DNA from: Micromonospora parastrephiae
GTDB taxonomy: Bacteria; Actinomycetota; Actinomycetes; Mycobacteriales; Micromonosporaceae
Reading direction: 5' to 3'
NCBI RefSeq assembly: GCF_016802865.1
Contig: NZ_JAEVHM010000003.1
Coordinates: forward strand, 62,001-126,000
Length of the DNA: 64,000 nucleotides
The translations under genes and the position numbers were made by a program. The notes below the pieces were generated by a model. The model ran no database searches and had not been told where the DNA came from. It was given only the letters and a program-made list of their open reading frames with translations. Shown here piece by piece: positions 44,206-52,533 of the stretch. Each line of letters begins with the position of its first letter. Position 1 is the first letter of the stretch.

Positions 44206-44605
44206 CCGGCACGATGTTCTCGCCGACCACCATCGGAATGCCCAGCCGGCCGGCCTGACGGCTCACCGCGGTACCGAGATCGGTGTCGGCGGCCGCCGCT
44301 GTCGAGCCGAAGGCCGACACGTACACGGGCAGCGTCGAGCGCAGCCCGCCGATGTCGGTGTCCAGCCCGACGTCGGCATGGGTCGGTTCGCGGGCCAACT
44401 CGAGCAGCTTCTCCAACCGGTAGGGAACGAACACCGGCGGCACGAGGCGCAGGTGCTCCAGGTCGTCCCCGGTGTCGGCAACCGTGGGGCCCGCGCCGAA
44501 CAGGGTGTTGCCGTACTCCTCCTGCGCGGGGAACACCGCGCCCGTTCCGCTGCGTGCCCGCTCCCGGACCCGCGCCTCGGGAAATCCGGGTGCCCGCAGC
44601 GTCAC
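44165..44605 (-). pseudogene. N-terminal fragment of an FMN-binding glutamate synthase/alpha-hydroxyacid oxidase-like protein
   Basis: 146 codons. GTG 44605 overlaps the TGA of the AsnRS-like gene (GTGA), so translation was coupled. The sequence (VFPAQEEYGNTLFGAGPTVA, VFVPYRLEKLLELAREPTHA, DVGLDTDIGGLRSTLPVYVS, IPMVVGENIVPVNGY) matches the beginning of FMN barrel enzymes of the GltS/FMN-dehydrogenase group. It then ends in unrelated residues at 44165, just after NGY, where full-length relatives go on for some 200 residues with the rest of the barrel. The truncation point coincides with that of the converging zinc-finger gene, so a deletion or insertion joined them. Confidence 0.6.
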
Positions 44606-45582
44606 GGTGACACCACGCCGGGCAGCTTGGGGTAGGCGGTGGCCTGCCAGATCGAGTCGAGGCCGGCGATGTAGCGGGTCAGCCGTTCGGCGCCGAGACC
44701 GAAGCCGGCGCTGCCGGGAATGCCGTGTCTGGCCATGTCCAGGTACCAGGCGTACTTGGCCGGGTTCTCCCCCGTCTCGCGCATCCGTGCCACCAACCGC
44801 GGGTACTCGAACTCGCGCTCGCCGCCGCTGGCCAGTTCCCCGAAGCCTTCCGGTGCGAGCAGGTCGAAGTTGCGCAGCCGGCCCGGGATGGTCGGATCCT
44901 CGCGGTCGTAGAAGCCGCGCGAGCCCTTGGGGTAGTCGGTCACGAAGAACGGCCGGCTCGCTTTCCGGGAGAGCTGCTTCTCCGCCTCCCAGTTGAGTTC
45001 GGCGTCCGGGCTCTGCGGCACGCCGAACCCGTGCAGGTCGGCTACGGCGGTGGCGTGGGCGACCCGGTCGAACGGGGCGGCCACCAGGTCGAAGAAGGCG
45101 TCGGGGCTGCGCCCGAGTGCCGCCAGCTCCGCACCGGCCCGGTCGACGACCCGGCGTACGGCGTGTCGGGTGATGCCCTCGGCGACGGCCATCGCGTCGT
45201 CCCGCGAGGCGCCGGCGATCTCCACGTCGATCTGGTGGAACTCGGTCAGGTGACGATGCGTGGAGAAGGTCTCCGGCGGCTCCAGGCGGATGTTCGGGGC
45301 GATGTAGAAGATCTTGTCGAAGGTCAGCAGCGCGGCCTGCTTGTAGAGGATGACGCTGGTCATCAGCTTGTAGCGGTGGCCGTAGTAGTCGATGTCGACC
45401 TGCTTCGCTCCACGGCTGCCGGGGTCGGTCACCGGACCGATGACCGGCGGCAGGAGCTCCGTGAAGTCGCGCTCGGCGAGATACTCGCGGGTCGCCACGA
45501 GGATCTGGTTCTGGATCGCCAGGGCCGCCCTCGTCTCGGGCCGTCGCAGGTGCTCGCGTGGACTGTGCGGCAGGTCGGTCAT
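44602..45582 (-). CDS. Asparaginyl-tRNA-synthetase-like asparagine synthetase (AsnRS paralogue without anticodon-binding domain)
   Basis: 326 residues from ATG 45582, with GAGGGG upstream. The protein is a class II aminoacyl-tRNA synthetase core: motif 2 region (FYIAPNIRLEPPETFSTHRH, LTEFHQIDVEIAG), KGSRGFYDREDPTIPGRLRN, and motif 3 GSAGFGLGAERLTRYIAGL. The N-terminal OB-fold anticodon-binding domain of AsnRS/AspRS is absent. Such paralogues act as tRNA-independent asparagine synthetases (archaeal AsnA type) or amide ligases, adenylating a carboxylate and transferring it to ammonia or an amine. With glutamate mutase next door, amidation of 3-methylaspartate to methylasparagine is a good hypothesis. 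Confidence 0.85.
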   Translation of the reverse strand: MTDLPHSPREHLRRPETRAALAIQNQILVATREYLAERDFTELLPPVIGPVTDPGSRGAKQVDIDYYGHRYKLMTSVILYKQAALLTFDKIFYIAPNIRLEPPETFSTHRHLTEFHQIDVEIAGASRDDAMAVAEGITRHAVRRVVDRAGAELAALGRSPDAFFDLVAAPFDRVAHATAVADLHGFGVPQSPDAELNWEAEKQLSRKASRPFFVTDYPKGSRGFYDREDPTIPGRLRNFDLLAPEGFGELASGGEREFEYPRLVARMRETGENPAKYAWYLDMARHGIPGSAGFGLGAERLTRYIAGLDSIWQATAYPKLPGVVSP

Positions 45583-45614
45583 GCAGTCGCCCCTCATCTG
45601 GGTTCGCGGCCCGG

Positions 45615-46895
45615 TCACCCGCTCGCGAGCGCGAGCCCGTCGAACTTCCGTTGCACATAGGTCAGTGACGTGAGCAGGCCGTCGGCGGTCAGCGAGTGGG
45701 GCCGGCCCATGACGGCCGGCTTGGGGATGGGCATCGCGCCGACGCTGGTCCAGCGCAGGCGGCCGTCGATGTCGATGCAGCTGCCGCTGCGGCGCCGGTT
45801 GTCCGGGTGCAGGCAGTACGGCACGTCCAGGAAGCCCCGTGTGAACGCCTCGATCAGGGCCTCTCCGACGTCCTCGCGGAGGTCGAGCACCCGCTCGACG
45901 AGCCCACGGGCCTCCACCAGCACCTCGTTGTCGGCGTCGTCGGCGGCCCGCTCGACCGTGCGCGCGGCGAGCGAGGCGACCTCCAGGGCCTCGACGTTCT
46001 CCGCGATCGTCGGCAGCCGGTGCGCCTCGGAGACGGTCTTGACGATCACCCGCGCCGCGCCCGTCCGGACCGCCAGGGTCACGGCCTCCTCCAGCAGCAG
46101 CAGCGCGCCACCCCGGCTGCGCGGGTAGACGCCCATGTACGTGTACACCACGACGTGCCACTCCACGCCCGCGAGCAGTTCCCCGGCGAGGACCCGCAGC
46201 GCGCGGACGGCCTGCTCGTCCTGCCCGGTGTCGGTTTGCTGCGCATAGCTCAACGAGACGCTGCGCAGGCCGTGCTGGCAGAAGAACAGCGCCTCCAGCA
46301 GGCTGAGCGCGACCAGCAGGCTCGGCGGGCACAGCTGCCCCATCATGCAACCGCCGAAGGTCTCCAGGTGCGGTTCCGCCCCGCGCTGCCGGACCCTGGT
46401 GAGCAACTCGCAGCTCTCCCGCCAGTTCCTGACGGACTCACGCAGCCCGGTCCTGCCGTACGGCAGGCAGTAGGAGACGGGACCGCCCTCGGTGGTGTCG
46501 AGGCCGGCCAGGGTGAGGGCTGAGATGATGGCCTGGGGCCGGGACGACCCGTGCCGGACCTGGACCGGAAACTCCGGTCCCACCGCGCCGTCGAGGACGG
46601 CTCGGTTGGTGGCCGGGGCGTGCGTGACGATCGGGTATCCGTTGAGAGCCCGCCCCTCGTCGAGCGCGCGGCGCGCGGCGTCGTGCAGGCCGACCCGGGT
46701 GAAGCTGTCAACGGTCAGGGTGCCGACGCTGGTCACCGAGGCCGCGCGGACGGCGAGCAGGCCGGCCCGCATCGCCTCCGGGCGACCGAAGCCCATGCGT
46801 GGCTGGACCACCAGCTGACCGGCCCGCGCGACCCGCGCGACGTACGCGCCGAAGGCGTTCCCTGCTCCTGCGGTCAACGCAGGACCCTCAGACAC
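45615..46895 (-). CDS. Glutamate mutase (methylaspartate mutase) catalytic subunit E
   Basis: 426 residues. TIM-barrel mutase features: RMGFGRPEAMRAGLLAVRAA, GYPIVTHAPATNRAVLDGAV, VRHGSSRPQAIISALTLAGL, TFGGCMMGQLCPPSLLVALS, SLSYAQQTDTGQDEQAVRAL, YTYMGVYPRSRGGALLLLEE. Together with subunit S it interconverts L-glutamate and (2S,3S)-3-methylaspartate with adenosylcobalamin. Its start as given overlaps the S-subunit gene by 22 bases; a TTG at 46877 overlapping the stop is an alternative. Methylaspartate made this way is a building block of lipopeptides such as friulimicin, so in an NRPS cluster this is a precursor-supply enzyme. Confidence 0.93.
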   Translation of the reverse strand: MSEGPALTAGAGNAFGAYVARVARAGQLVVQPRMGFGRPEAMRAGLLAVRAASVTSVGTLTVDSFTRVGLHDAARRALDEGRALNGYPIVTHAPATNRAVLDGAVGPEFPVQVRHGSSRPQAIISALTLAGLDTTEGGPVSYCLPYGRTGLRESVRNWRESCELLTRVRQRGAEPHLETFGGCMMGQLCPPSLLVALSLLEALFFCQHGLRSVSLSYAQQTDTGQDEQAVRALRVLAGELLAGVEWHVVVYTYMGVYPRSRGGALLLLEEAVTLAVRTGAARVIVKTVSEAHRLPTIAENVEALEVASLAARTVERAADDADNEVLVEARGLVERVLDLREDVGEALIEAFTRGFLDVPYCLHPDNRRRSGSCIDIDGRLRWTSVGAMPIPKPAVMGRPHSLTADGLLTSLTYVQRKFDGLALASG

Positions 46896-47296
46896 ATCGA
46901 CTCGACGAAGTCCCGGAACGGGCCCAGCCCGTCGGAGTCGTTGACGACCAGGTCGAACCCGGCCGCGCGTAGTTCCGCCGCCTCCGCGGCCTCGTCCTCT
47001 ACGCCGGTGCCGAGCTTGCCGCCGATGACCACCGGAGTCTCGGCCAGCTCCGGGCAGTCCCGGAGCAGTGGGATCAGCGTCCGTGCCTCACCGAAACCGA
47101 GACCATTGACGCTGCTGACAACGACGAGGTCCGGGGTGAGCTCGCGGCAGCGCCGCAGCAGCAATTCGGGGGGCATGCACGGGCCGAGGTTGGTCACCGC
47201 GTGCCCCCACTCCTGAAGCAACAGTTCGAGATAGATCAGGTTCCAGGTGTGGGAGTCGGATGCCGTCGTCGTGAGAACAACGTTGAGTCGATGCAT
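46874..47296 (-). CDS. Glutamate mutase cobalamin-binding subunit S
   Basis: 140 residues from ATG 47296 behind GGGAGGG. A Rossmann-like B12-binding domain: VVLTTTASDSHTWNLIYLEL has the Asp-x-His lower-ligand motif, with Asn in place of the usual Gly of DxHxxG; then WGHAVTNLGPCMPPELLLRR, LVVVSSVNGLGFGEARTLIP and TPVVIGGKLGTG. It presents adenosylcobalamin to subunit E. The gene precedes and overlaps the E-subunit gene, as expected for stoichiometric synthesis. Confidence 0.92.
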   Translation of the reverse strand: MHRLNVVLTTTASDSHTWNLIYLELLLQEWGHAVTNLGPCMPPELLLRRCRELTPDLVVVSSVNGLGFGEARTLIPLLRDCPELAETPVVIGGKLGTGVEDEAAEAAELRAAGFDLVVNDSDGLGPFRDFVESMCLRVLR

Positions 47297-47361
47297 CGGT
47301 CCCTCCCGAGAGTCGCGCGCCGCGTCGCACAAAACTGCTTGCTCACGCCGACGCTCGGACT

Positions 47362-48690
47362 CTATGAGACGGGCTCGGCCTGGACCGGCAGTGAAGACGG
47401 CAACTGATCGGCGGGAGCGGAGGGAAGCTGCCGGTGCCGGCGGATGGGACTGAGCACCAGAATCAGACTGGACAGCGCGAATGCGCTCGCCGTGATCCAG
47501 ATGGTGGTGCGCACGCCGAGCAGCGTGCTCAGCGCGCCACCGAGCAGCGCGCCGATCGGAATGGCGCCGTAGTTGAGAAACTGCATGCTGACGATGACGC
47601 GACCCAGCACGGACCGGGGGCAGTACTCCTGCCGGAAGGTGCCCTTGATGATGTTCCCGATGATCAGGCCCAGCGAGATCAACATCCCGCCCAGCATGAC
47701 CAGCAGCAACCCGGCCCCCGGGCCGGCCAGTGGAATCAGCAGCGCGAACGGAGTCGCCGCCTGGCCGATCAGCAGCCCACGGGCGCTGCCGAAGCGGCGG
47801 ACGACCCAGGGGGTGACCACCGCCCCGATCACTCCGCCCACGCTGATCCCGGCCATCGCCGCGCCGGCCACCCCCGCGCTGAAGCCGAGATCCTGCACCA
47901 TGAAGACCACCAGCACGGCGGTGAAACCGTTGAGCGTCAGGTTGGCCGTCGCCCCGTACACGGTGAAGGTGCGCAGGTAGGAGTCGCCGGAGACGTACCG
48001 CAGGCCCTCCACGATCTCGCGGACCAGGCCGGTGTTGCTCCGCGCGGTGGACCTCTGGCGCCCCGCCGGGTGACGGATGAGCAGCAGGCAGGCCGTGGAG
48101 ACCAGAAAGGACAGCGCGTGGCCGAACAGCGCCCACACCGGACCGAAGGCCTGGGCGATCAGGCCGCCGGCGCCCGGTCCGGCGATGTACGCCGCGGCCG
48201 CGCTGCCCTGGAGCTTGGCGTTGCCCTCGGTCAGATCCTCCTTGCGCACCAGCGCCGGCAGATAGACCTGGTACGCGGTCTCGAAGAACACCGCCGCCGT
48301 GCCGGCCGCCAACGCCGCGACGACCATCTGCCCGATCGTCAGCACCCCGTACCAGGCGGCGATCGGCACGCTGGCGAAGCTGACCAGCGACACCACGTTG
48401 CAGACCACCATCACCCGGCGGCTGGGCAGCCGGTCGACCCAGGCCCCGGCCGGCAGGCCGATCAGCAACCAGGGCAGCCAGGCCATTGCGGCCAGCGCGC
48501 TGACCTCGAAAGCGCTGGCCTTCAGCGTCACCAGCGCCACCAGGGGAATCGCGATGCTCGCCATGCTGCTGCCGAGCTTGCTGGTGGTCTCACCAATCAA
48601 GAACAACCGGAAGTCGCGTTGCCGGAGCAGTCCTCCCCAGCGGTGTCGCCGTTCGCTTTCCTCGAGACTTCCGCTCACGGTGGCCACCAA
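47362..48690 (-). CDS. MFS exporter of the NRPS cluster
   Basis: 442 residues from a GTG at 48690. Twelve membrane helices of the EntS-like MFS_3 type: RQRDFRLFLIGETTSKLGSS, VALVTLKASAFEVSALAAMA, GLPAGAWVDRLPSRRVMVVC (motif A), QGSAAAAYIAGPGAGGLIAQ. This subfamily often exports siderophores or peptide antibiotics. Its place between the glutamate mutase genes and the tailoring genes makes export or self-resistance for the cluster product likely. It lies 65 bases upstream of the mutase S gene on the same strand. Confidence 0.9.
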   Translation of the reverse strand: MVATVSGSLEESERRHRWGGLLRQRDFRLFLIGETTSKLGSSMASIAIPLVALVTLKASAFEVSALAAMAWLPWLLIGLPAGAWVDRLPSRRVMVVCNVVSLVSFASVPIAAWYGVLTIGQMVVAALAAGTAAVFFETAYQVYLPALVRKEDLTEGNAKLQGSAAAAYIAGPGAGGLIAQAFGPVWALFGHALSFLVSTACLLLIRHPAGRQRSTARSNTGLVREIVEGLRYVSGDSYLRTFTVYGATANLTLNGFTAVLVVFMVQDLGFSAGVAGAAMAGISVGGVIGAVVTPWVVRRFGSARGLLIGQAATPFALLIPLAGPGAGLLLVMLGGMLISLGLIIGNIIKGTFRQEYCPRSVLGRVIVSMQFLNYGAIPIGALLGGALSTLLGVRTTIWITASAFALSSLILVLSPIRRHRQLPSAPADQLPSSLPVQAEPVS

Positions 48691-48815
48691 TTCTTTTGTC
48701 GCACAGGTGAACGGCCGGCGTCACCGACCGACGGGCGACCCCCTTTATATCGAACGCTACCGAGCGGATTGCCGATGGAGCGCCGACCGTGCCAGGGGCC
48801 CTCCGGCGTGACGAT

Positions 48816-49703
48816 TCACGCCTCTTTCGCCGGGAAGCGGGTGGCGATCTCCTCCATGATCTCCTCCCGACCCTCGTACGGGAACTCCTCCCGCGGCCAG
48901 TGGACCACCATGTCGGTAAAGCCGATCTCGGCATACAGGTCGGCGGCATGGAAGAACGAGTCGGCGGACTCCACCGTGCCGTCGACCATCCCGCCGGTGA
49001 GCAGGACCCGTCCGATGCTCGCCGGGTCGCGGCCGGCCGCCTCGCAGGCCCGGCCCAGCGCCGCCGTCTGCTTGCGGAAGAGCGGAACAAGCTGCTCGTA
49101 CGGCTGCCGCTCGAAGTTGCCCGCCTCGCCGGCGGTCACCCACAGGTCGCCGTGCTCCGCGGCCACCCGCATGCCGCGCGGACCGGTCGCCGCGACGGCG
49201 AACGGCAGCCGGGGACGCTGCACACAGCCCGGGTACATGCGCACCTCGTGCGCGCTGAAGTAGCGGCCCTCGTACGACGTCGTCGGCGAGCGCAGCAGAC
49301 GGTCGGTGAGGTCCACGAATTCGGCGAACCGGTCGCTGCGCTCCCGAGGGGTCGGCGACTTCCCGCCGGCCGCCTCGTCGTCGTACACCCCGGCGCCTGC
49401 CCCGAGCCCGCAGGTGATCCGGCCCTCGGACAGGTCGTCGAGCGCCATGAGTTCCTTGGCGAAGGTGACCGGGTGACGGAAGGTCGGGCTGGCCACCATG
49501 GTGCCCAGCCGGATCCGCGACGTGGCGGAGGCGGCGGCGGCCAACGTCGGAACGGCCCCGAACCAGGGCTTGTCGCGCAGCCAACGCCACATGAGGTGGT
49601 CGTAGGTCCACGCGTGGTCGAAGCCCAGCTGCTCGGCCCGTACCCACCGTCGCTTCGACTCCGCCCAGCGGCGGTCGGGCAGAATCAACACGCCGTATCG
49701 CAT
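48816..49703 (-). CDS. LLM-class F420/flavin-dependent oxidoreductase
   Basis: 295 residues from ATG 49703. Luciferase-like TIM barrel: MRYGVLILPDRRWAESKRRW, EQLGFDHAWTYDHLMWRWL, RIRLGTMVASPTFRHPVTFA, LMALDDLSEGRITCGLGAGA, and RLPFAVAATGPRGMRVAAEH. The DHLMWR and GTMVAS regions fit F420-binding members better than alkanal monooxygenases. In lincomycin and pyrrolobenzodiazepine pathways an F420-dependent reductase (LmbY type) completes the alkylproline unit. Here it lies in the same operon as heme-tyrosine-hydroxylase-like and VOC-dioxygenase-like genes, which supports that comparison, but other F420 reductions are possible. Confidence 0.85.
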   Translation of the reverse strand: MRYGVLILPDRRWAESKRRWVRAEQLGFDHAWTYDHLMWRWLRDKPWFGAVPTLAAAASATSRIRLGTMVASPTFRHPVTFAKELMALDDLSEGRITCGLGAGAGVYDDEAAGGKSPTPRERSDRFAEFVDLTDRLLRSPTTSYEGRYFSAHEVRMYPGCVQRPRLPFAVAATGPRGMRVAAEHGDLWVTAGEAGNFERQPYEQLVPLFRKQTAALGRACEAAGRDPASIGRVLLTGGMVDGTVESADSFFHAADLYAEIGFTDMVVHWPREEFPYEGREEIMEEIATRFPAKEA

Positions 49704-49715
49704 CGCCGCCCCCGG

Positions 49716-50701
49716 TCATTCCGACTGTGGCTGGAGCGCGAGATCGCTGGAGGCCAGCCCGGTGGCGTGCTCGGCGACCCGCAGCAGTGTGCCGAGCATG
49801 TCGCGTTCGATCCCCAACACGCGCTCGTCGCGCAGCTGCGGCGGCTGCTCGTCGTCGTCGACGGTCATGCCCTGCGTGACCAGGTCGAGGGTCACCGCCT
49901 CCAGCCGGCGCAGCAGCTGCGCGACGACCCTGTCCTCGCAGCCCGGGATGCGCGCGGTCATGAAGTAGTTGTCGTAGAGGATCCCGCGCAGTTCCGGAAC
50001 CCGGGTGCTGGCCGACGCGGCCTCCTGGAGCAACGAGCCGCCCGCCGGGACGAGCTTGGTGGCGACTCCCGCGTGGACCAACTGGTACACCGCGACCGCG
50101 CGGCGCAGCTCGGCCAGCACGGCCTCGTCGCCCAGCCAGGAGAGCTGCCGGTTGCGGAACACCTGGCGGACCGCGGTGAAGTCGGACGCCCAGGTGCCAC
50201 TGAAACCCGGGTGCGCCAGGAACATCGAAGGCCGGATCAGCGTCGCGTAGATCTGGCGTGAGCACGAGGCGGTATAGAGCAGCATCGCGCAGTACCCGCG
50301 CACGTACGACGACATCGCCGTGACAGCGTCCGCCTGCCGGGCGCCGTCGGTGAGGGCCGCCGTTCGCATCTCCTGGGCGAGCAGCCGCCACATGACGAAG
50401 GCGATCTGGTGGCCGGTGATCCACCGGAACCAGTACACCCGCGGGTCCGCCTCGGCGGCGACGTCGCGACCCGGGGCGGTGGATCGGAAGGCAGGATGGA
50501 GTCCCGGTGCGCGAGCAGCGACGGGCACAGCGTCTCCAGCGCCGGACCGGCCACGGCCTCCAGTCGCAGCCGCTCGATCTCTTCGTTGGGTGCGGCGGCC
50601 GGCGGCAGGATCAGCGGCTCAAGGCCGTAGGGACGGTTGGCGAAACTCCAGCCCTGAGGTGTGGGCAGTTCGGCGGACGGTGTCTCGAAGTTGATGTTCA
50701 T
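49716..50701 (-). CDS. Heme-dependent tyrosine hydroxylase-like protein (LmbB2/SfmD-type, HDAO superfamily), frame broken
   Basis: ATG 50701 overlaps the VOC stop (ATGA). The first frame reads MNINFETPSAELPTPQGWSF ... ETLCPSLLAHRDS. The body continues in another frame from about 50490: HPAFRSTAPGRDVAAEADPR, RWITGHQIAFVMWRLLAQEM, SYVRGYCAMLLYTASCSRQI, YATLIRPSMFLAHPGFSGTW, ASDFTAVRQVF. The ASCSRQIYATLIRPSM/PGFSGTWASD pattern and the single His in the GHQIAF helix recall the heme-dependent aromatic hydroxylases that make L-DOPA or 3-hydroxy-methyltyrosine in lincomycin, hormaomycin and saframycin pathways. One base is missing at the break. Family membership is a judgement from motif memory and needs a profile search. 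The cluster neighbours (VOC, LLM) fit that pathway. Confidence 0.55.
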
Positions 50702-51147
50702 GGACCGTCCGGCACGTACGTGAACTCGAATTCGAGGCCGTTGACGTCGTAGGTGTAGAAGCTCTGCACGCCGTCCGCGTCGATCACGATGTCGGTGGGC
50801 TGATCCGCCCGGGCGAAGCTGTAGTTCCCGGACTCGTACAGTTCCACCCAGCGTTCCCGCCACCGCCGGAGCTGCTCCGGCGAGTCAGCGGCGAGACACG
50901 TGTGCTGGAACTGCACGGTGTTGCCGCCGGGCAGCCGCTGGTCCTGACCGGACCGCTCGAACAGGTGGAAGCGGGTCCCGCCGGCCAGCACCTCCGTCAG
51001 TCGGGTGATCCCGGGAAGCCGACTGAGCGTCAGCTCCGAGAATGTGTCCAGCGTCCAGGTCTCGCGGGCGCCGAAGTAGTCGCGGTACCAGGCGACGCAG
51101 TTGTCGAGGTCCGCGGTCTGTATGCCGATGTGATGGTGGGCAGTCAT
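50698..51147 (-). CDS. VOC-superfamily protein, candidate extradiol dioxygenase (LmbB1-like)
   Basis: 149 residues from ATG 51147. Two beta-alpha-beta-beta-beta units typical of glyoxalase/extradiol dioxygenase proteins: AHHHIGIQTADLDNCVAWYR with the first metal His, LSRLPGITRLTEVLAGGTRF, VQFQHTCLAADSPEQLRRWR (second His), and DGVQSFYTYDVNGLEFEFTY ending in the third ligand Glu. A His/His/Glu set of this spacing fits an Fe(II)-dependent dioxygenase. The single-domain size matches L-DOPA 2,3-dioxygenases of lincomycin-type pathways. Co-translated with the tyrosine-hydroxylase-like gene (ATGA overlap), which supports tyrosine to DOPA to ring cleavage. The function is inferred. Confidence 0.75.
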   Translation of the reverse strand: MTAHHHIGIQTADLDNCVAWYRDYFGARETWTLDTFSELTLSRLPGITRLTEVLAGGTRFHLFERSGQDQRLPGGNTVQFQHTCLAADSPEQLRRWRERWVELYESGNYSFARADQPTDIVIDADGVQSFYTYDVNGLEFEFTYVPDGP

Positions 51148-51271
51148 TGATAGTCCCGTCACTCGCCCGGATGGTGGCGCGGTGAGCCGGCCAGGGTGGC
51201 CAAAGCCGGTCACGGCTCCCCCGCCACCGCGCGGCCTGTCCGCGAGTCGAGATCGCGTTCCTCGGAGAACG

Positions 51272-52126
51272 TCAGCTCTCGATGCGCTGGAGATTGGTGT
51301 GGCGGTACAGGTCCGCCACCTTCTTCACGATCCGCTCGTCGTTGCTCAACCGGGCGATGTCCCTCATGGTGCGCCACACGAAGTCCGGGCCGCCGTCGCG
51401 CCGGTAGTGCTTCCTGATGACGAGGCCGAGCACCTCCATGATGTTCTCCTCGTCGATGATCTTCGACAGCCCGAGGAGGCCGTCGCGCTCGCCGTCGCTC
51501 AGGGTCGGACGGTCACAGACGTTGGCCTCCGGAATCACGCCGGACAGTTCGTGCTCGAACTTGAAGAGGTCCTTGACGTCGTCCACGTTCGCCACGTCGA
51601 TCAGCAGGTGGACCCGACGGGTTTCGCCCACGACACCGGCGCTGTGCGGCTTGGTGACGTCGATGAACCAGACCTCGCCCTCCTTCATCCGGTAGACCGA
51701 GTCGGATTCGTTGAACATCGCGTCCTCGCCGGTGGACAACACGATGTGTACGCGGTGGGCGATCCGTGCCTTCGACACGTCGTCGGACAGCTCGACATAG
51801 TCGCAGTGCGGGACCAGCACGCTGTTGCTGAGCGCCACCATGCGGACGAAGGTGATGTGCTCGGTCGCGAAGAGCTTGCCGATCAGCTCCTGCACGTACG
51901 GCAGACGCTTGCCATCGGCGGTGAACGCGCTCGGCACGGTCGGGTCGAACTGCGAGAGCAAGCCACCCTCGCCGCCGCCCGGTGCCATCAGCATGGCGCT
52001 CTTCCACGGACGGCCGCAGACGAACTCGTCATACGGCTCCGCGAAGTTGATGCCGAAGCTGGCCTCCAGATCCGCCGCTAGCCTCGTCTGGTCCAGGTCG
52101 ATCTTGCCGATCAACTGCGTACGCAC
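51272..52126 (-). CDS. Fe(II)/2-oxoglutarate dioxygenase, proline 3-hydroxylase / aspartyl-asparaginyl beta-hydroxylase type
   Basis: 284 residues. The N-terminus MRTQLIGKIDLDQTRLAADL is close to that of L-proline 3-hydroxylase. The jelly-roll carries the iron site HxD in LVPHCDYVELSDDV, MKEGEVWFIDVTKPHSAGVV with the distal His, and the 2-oxoglutarate Arg in GETRRVHLLIDVA. The C-terminal helical domain (LSDGERDGLLGLSKIIDEEN ... NDERIVKKVADLYRH) matches the proline hydroxylase C-terminal domain. Relatives hydroxylate free or carrier-bound Pro, Glu or Asp at the beta position. In this cluster it supplies a hydroxylated residue for the peptide; the actual substrate is unknown. Confidence 0.88.
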   Translation of the reverse strand: MRTQLIGKIDLDQTRLAADLEASFGINFAEPYDEFVCGRPWKSAMLMAPGGGEGGLLSQFDPTVPSAFTADGKRLPYVQELIGKLFATEHITFVRMVALSNSVLVPHCDYVELSDDVSKARIAHRVHIVLSTGEDAMFNESDSVYRMKEGEVWFIDVTKPHSAGVVGETRRVHLLIDVANVDDVKDLFKFEHELSGVIPEANVCDRPTLSDGERDGLLGLSKIIDEENIMEVLGLVIRKHYRRDGGPDFVWRTMRDIARLSNDERIVKKVADLYRHTNLQRIES

Positions 52127-52533
52127 AACCCACTCCTTGACTCGCTCGTCGGGGCCCGGAGGAACGCGGTCACCACGGAGAAGGCCGTACTGGCGGCCGC
52201 GAATTCACTCGGCGGATCGTGCGGGGAAATGCTCTCCGGGATCTGCGACCCGCTCCGGGAATTGCCACACTAGGCGAGCCCGCCGGGACCGATGGGCGGC
52301 AACAGAGGCAGGCTGGAGGCAACCTTTTCGCCCTCGGCCGTCGGCCCGTCGGGCGGGCCCGTCGGCCTGACCCGTGACGTTCGCCGGACGCGAGTCACCC
52401 GGAGCACGGCTGCCTCCGGCAGCTGGCACCGACCGGCGCGCGCACCGGCGGCGACCCGTCGATGGACAGCAGCCGGCGGCGTGTTCGGCGAGGTGATCAT
52501 GCGGAACGCCAGAAGGATGAAGGCGGACGGCGG
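52127..52533. other. Intergenic region between the NRPS and dioxygenase genes
   Basis: About 400 bases without a convincing gene. It should carry the promoter of the leftward tailoring operon that starts with the dioxygenase. A short hairpin (GGCCCG, 5-base loop, CGGGCC at 52343-52359) embedded in a GGCCCGTCGG-rich stretch may end the NRPS transcript. No regulator site was recognised. Confidence 0.4.

Noticed and set aside
44602..45582. Housekeeping asparaginyl- or aspartyl-tRNA synthetase
   Set aside because: The anticodon-binding OB fold is absent and the gene lies inside a biosynthetic operon.
48816..49703. Bacterial luciferase or alkanesulfonate monooxygenase
   Set aside because: The motif set and lack of a partner flavin reductase fit F420-dependent LLM enzymes better.
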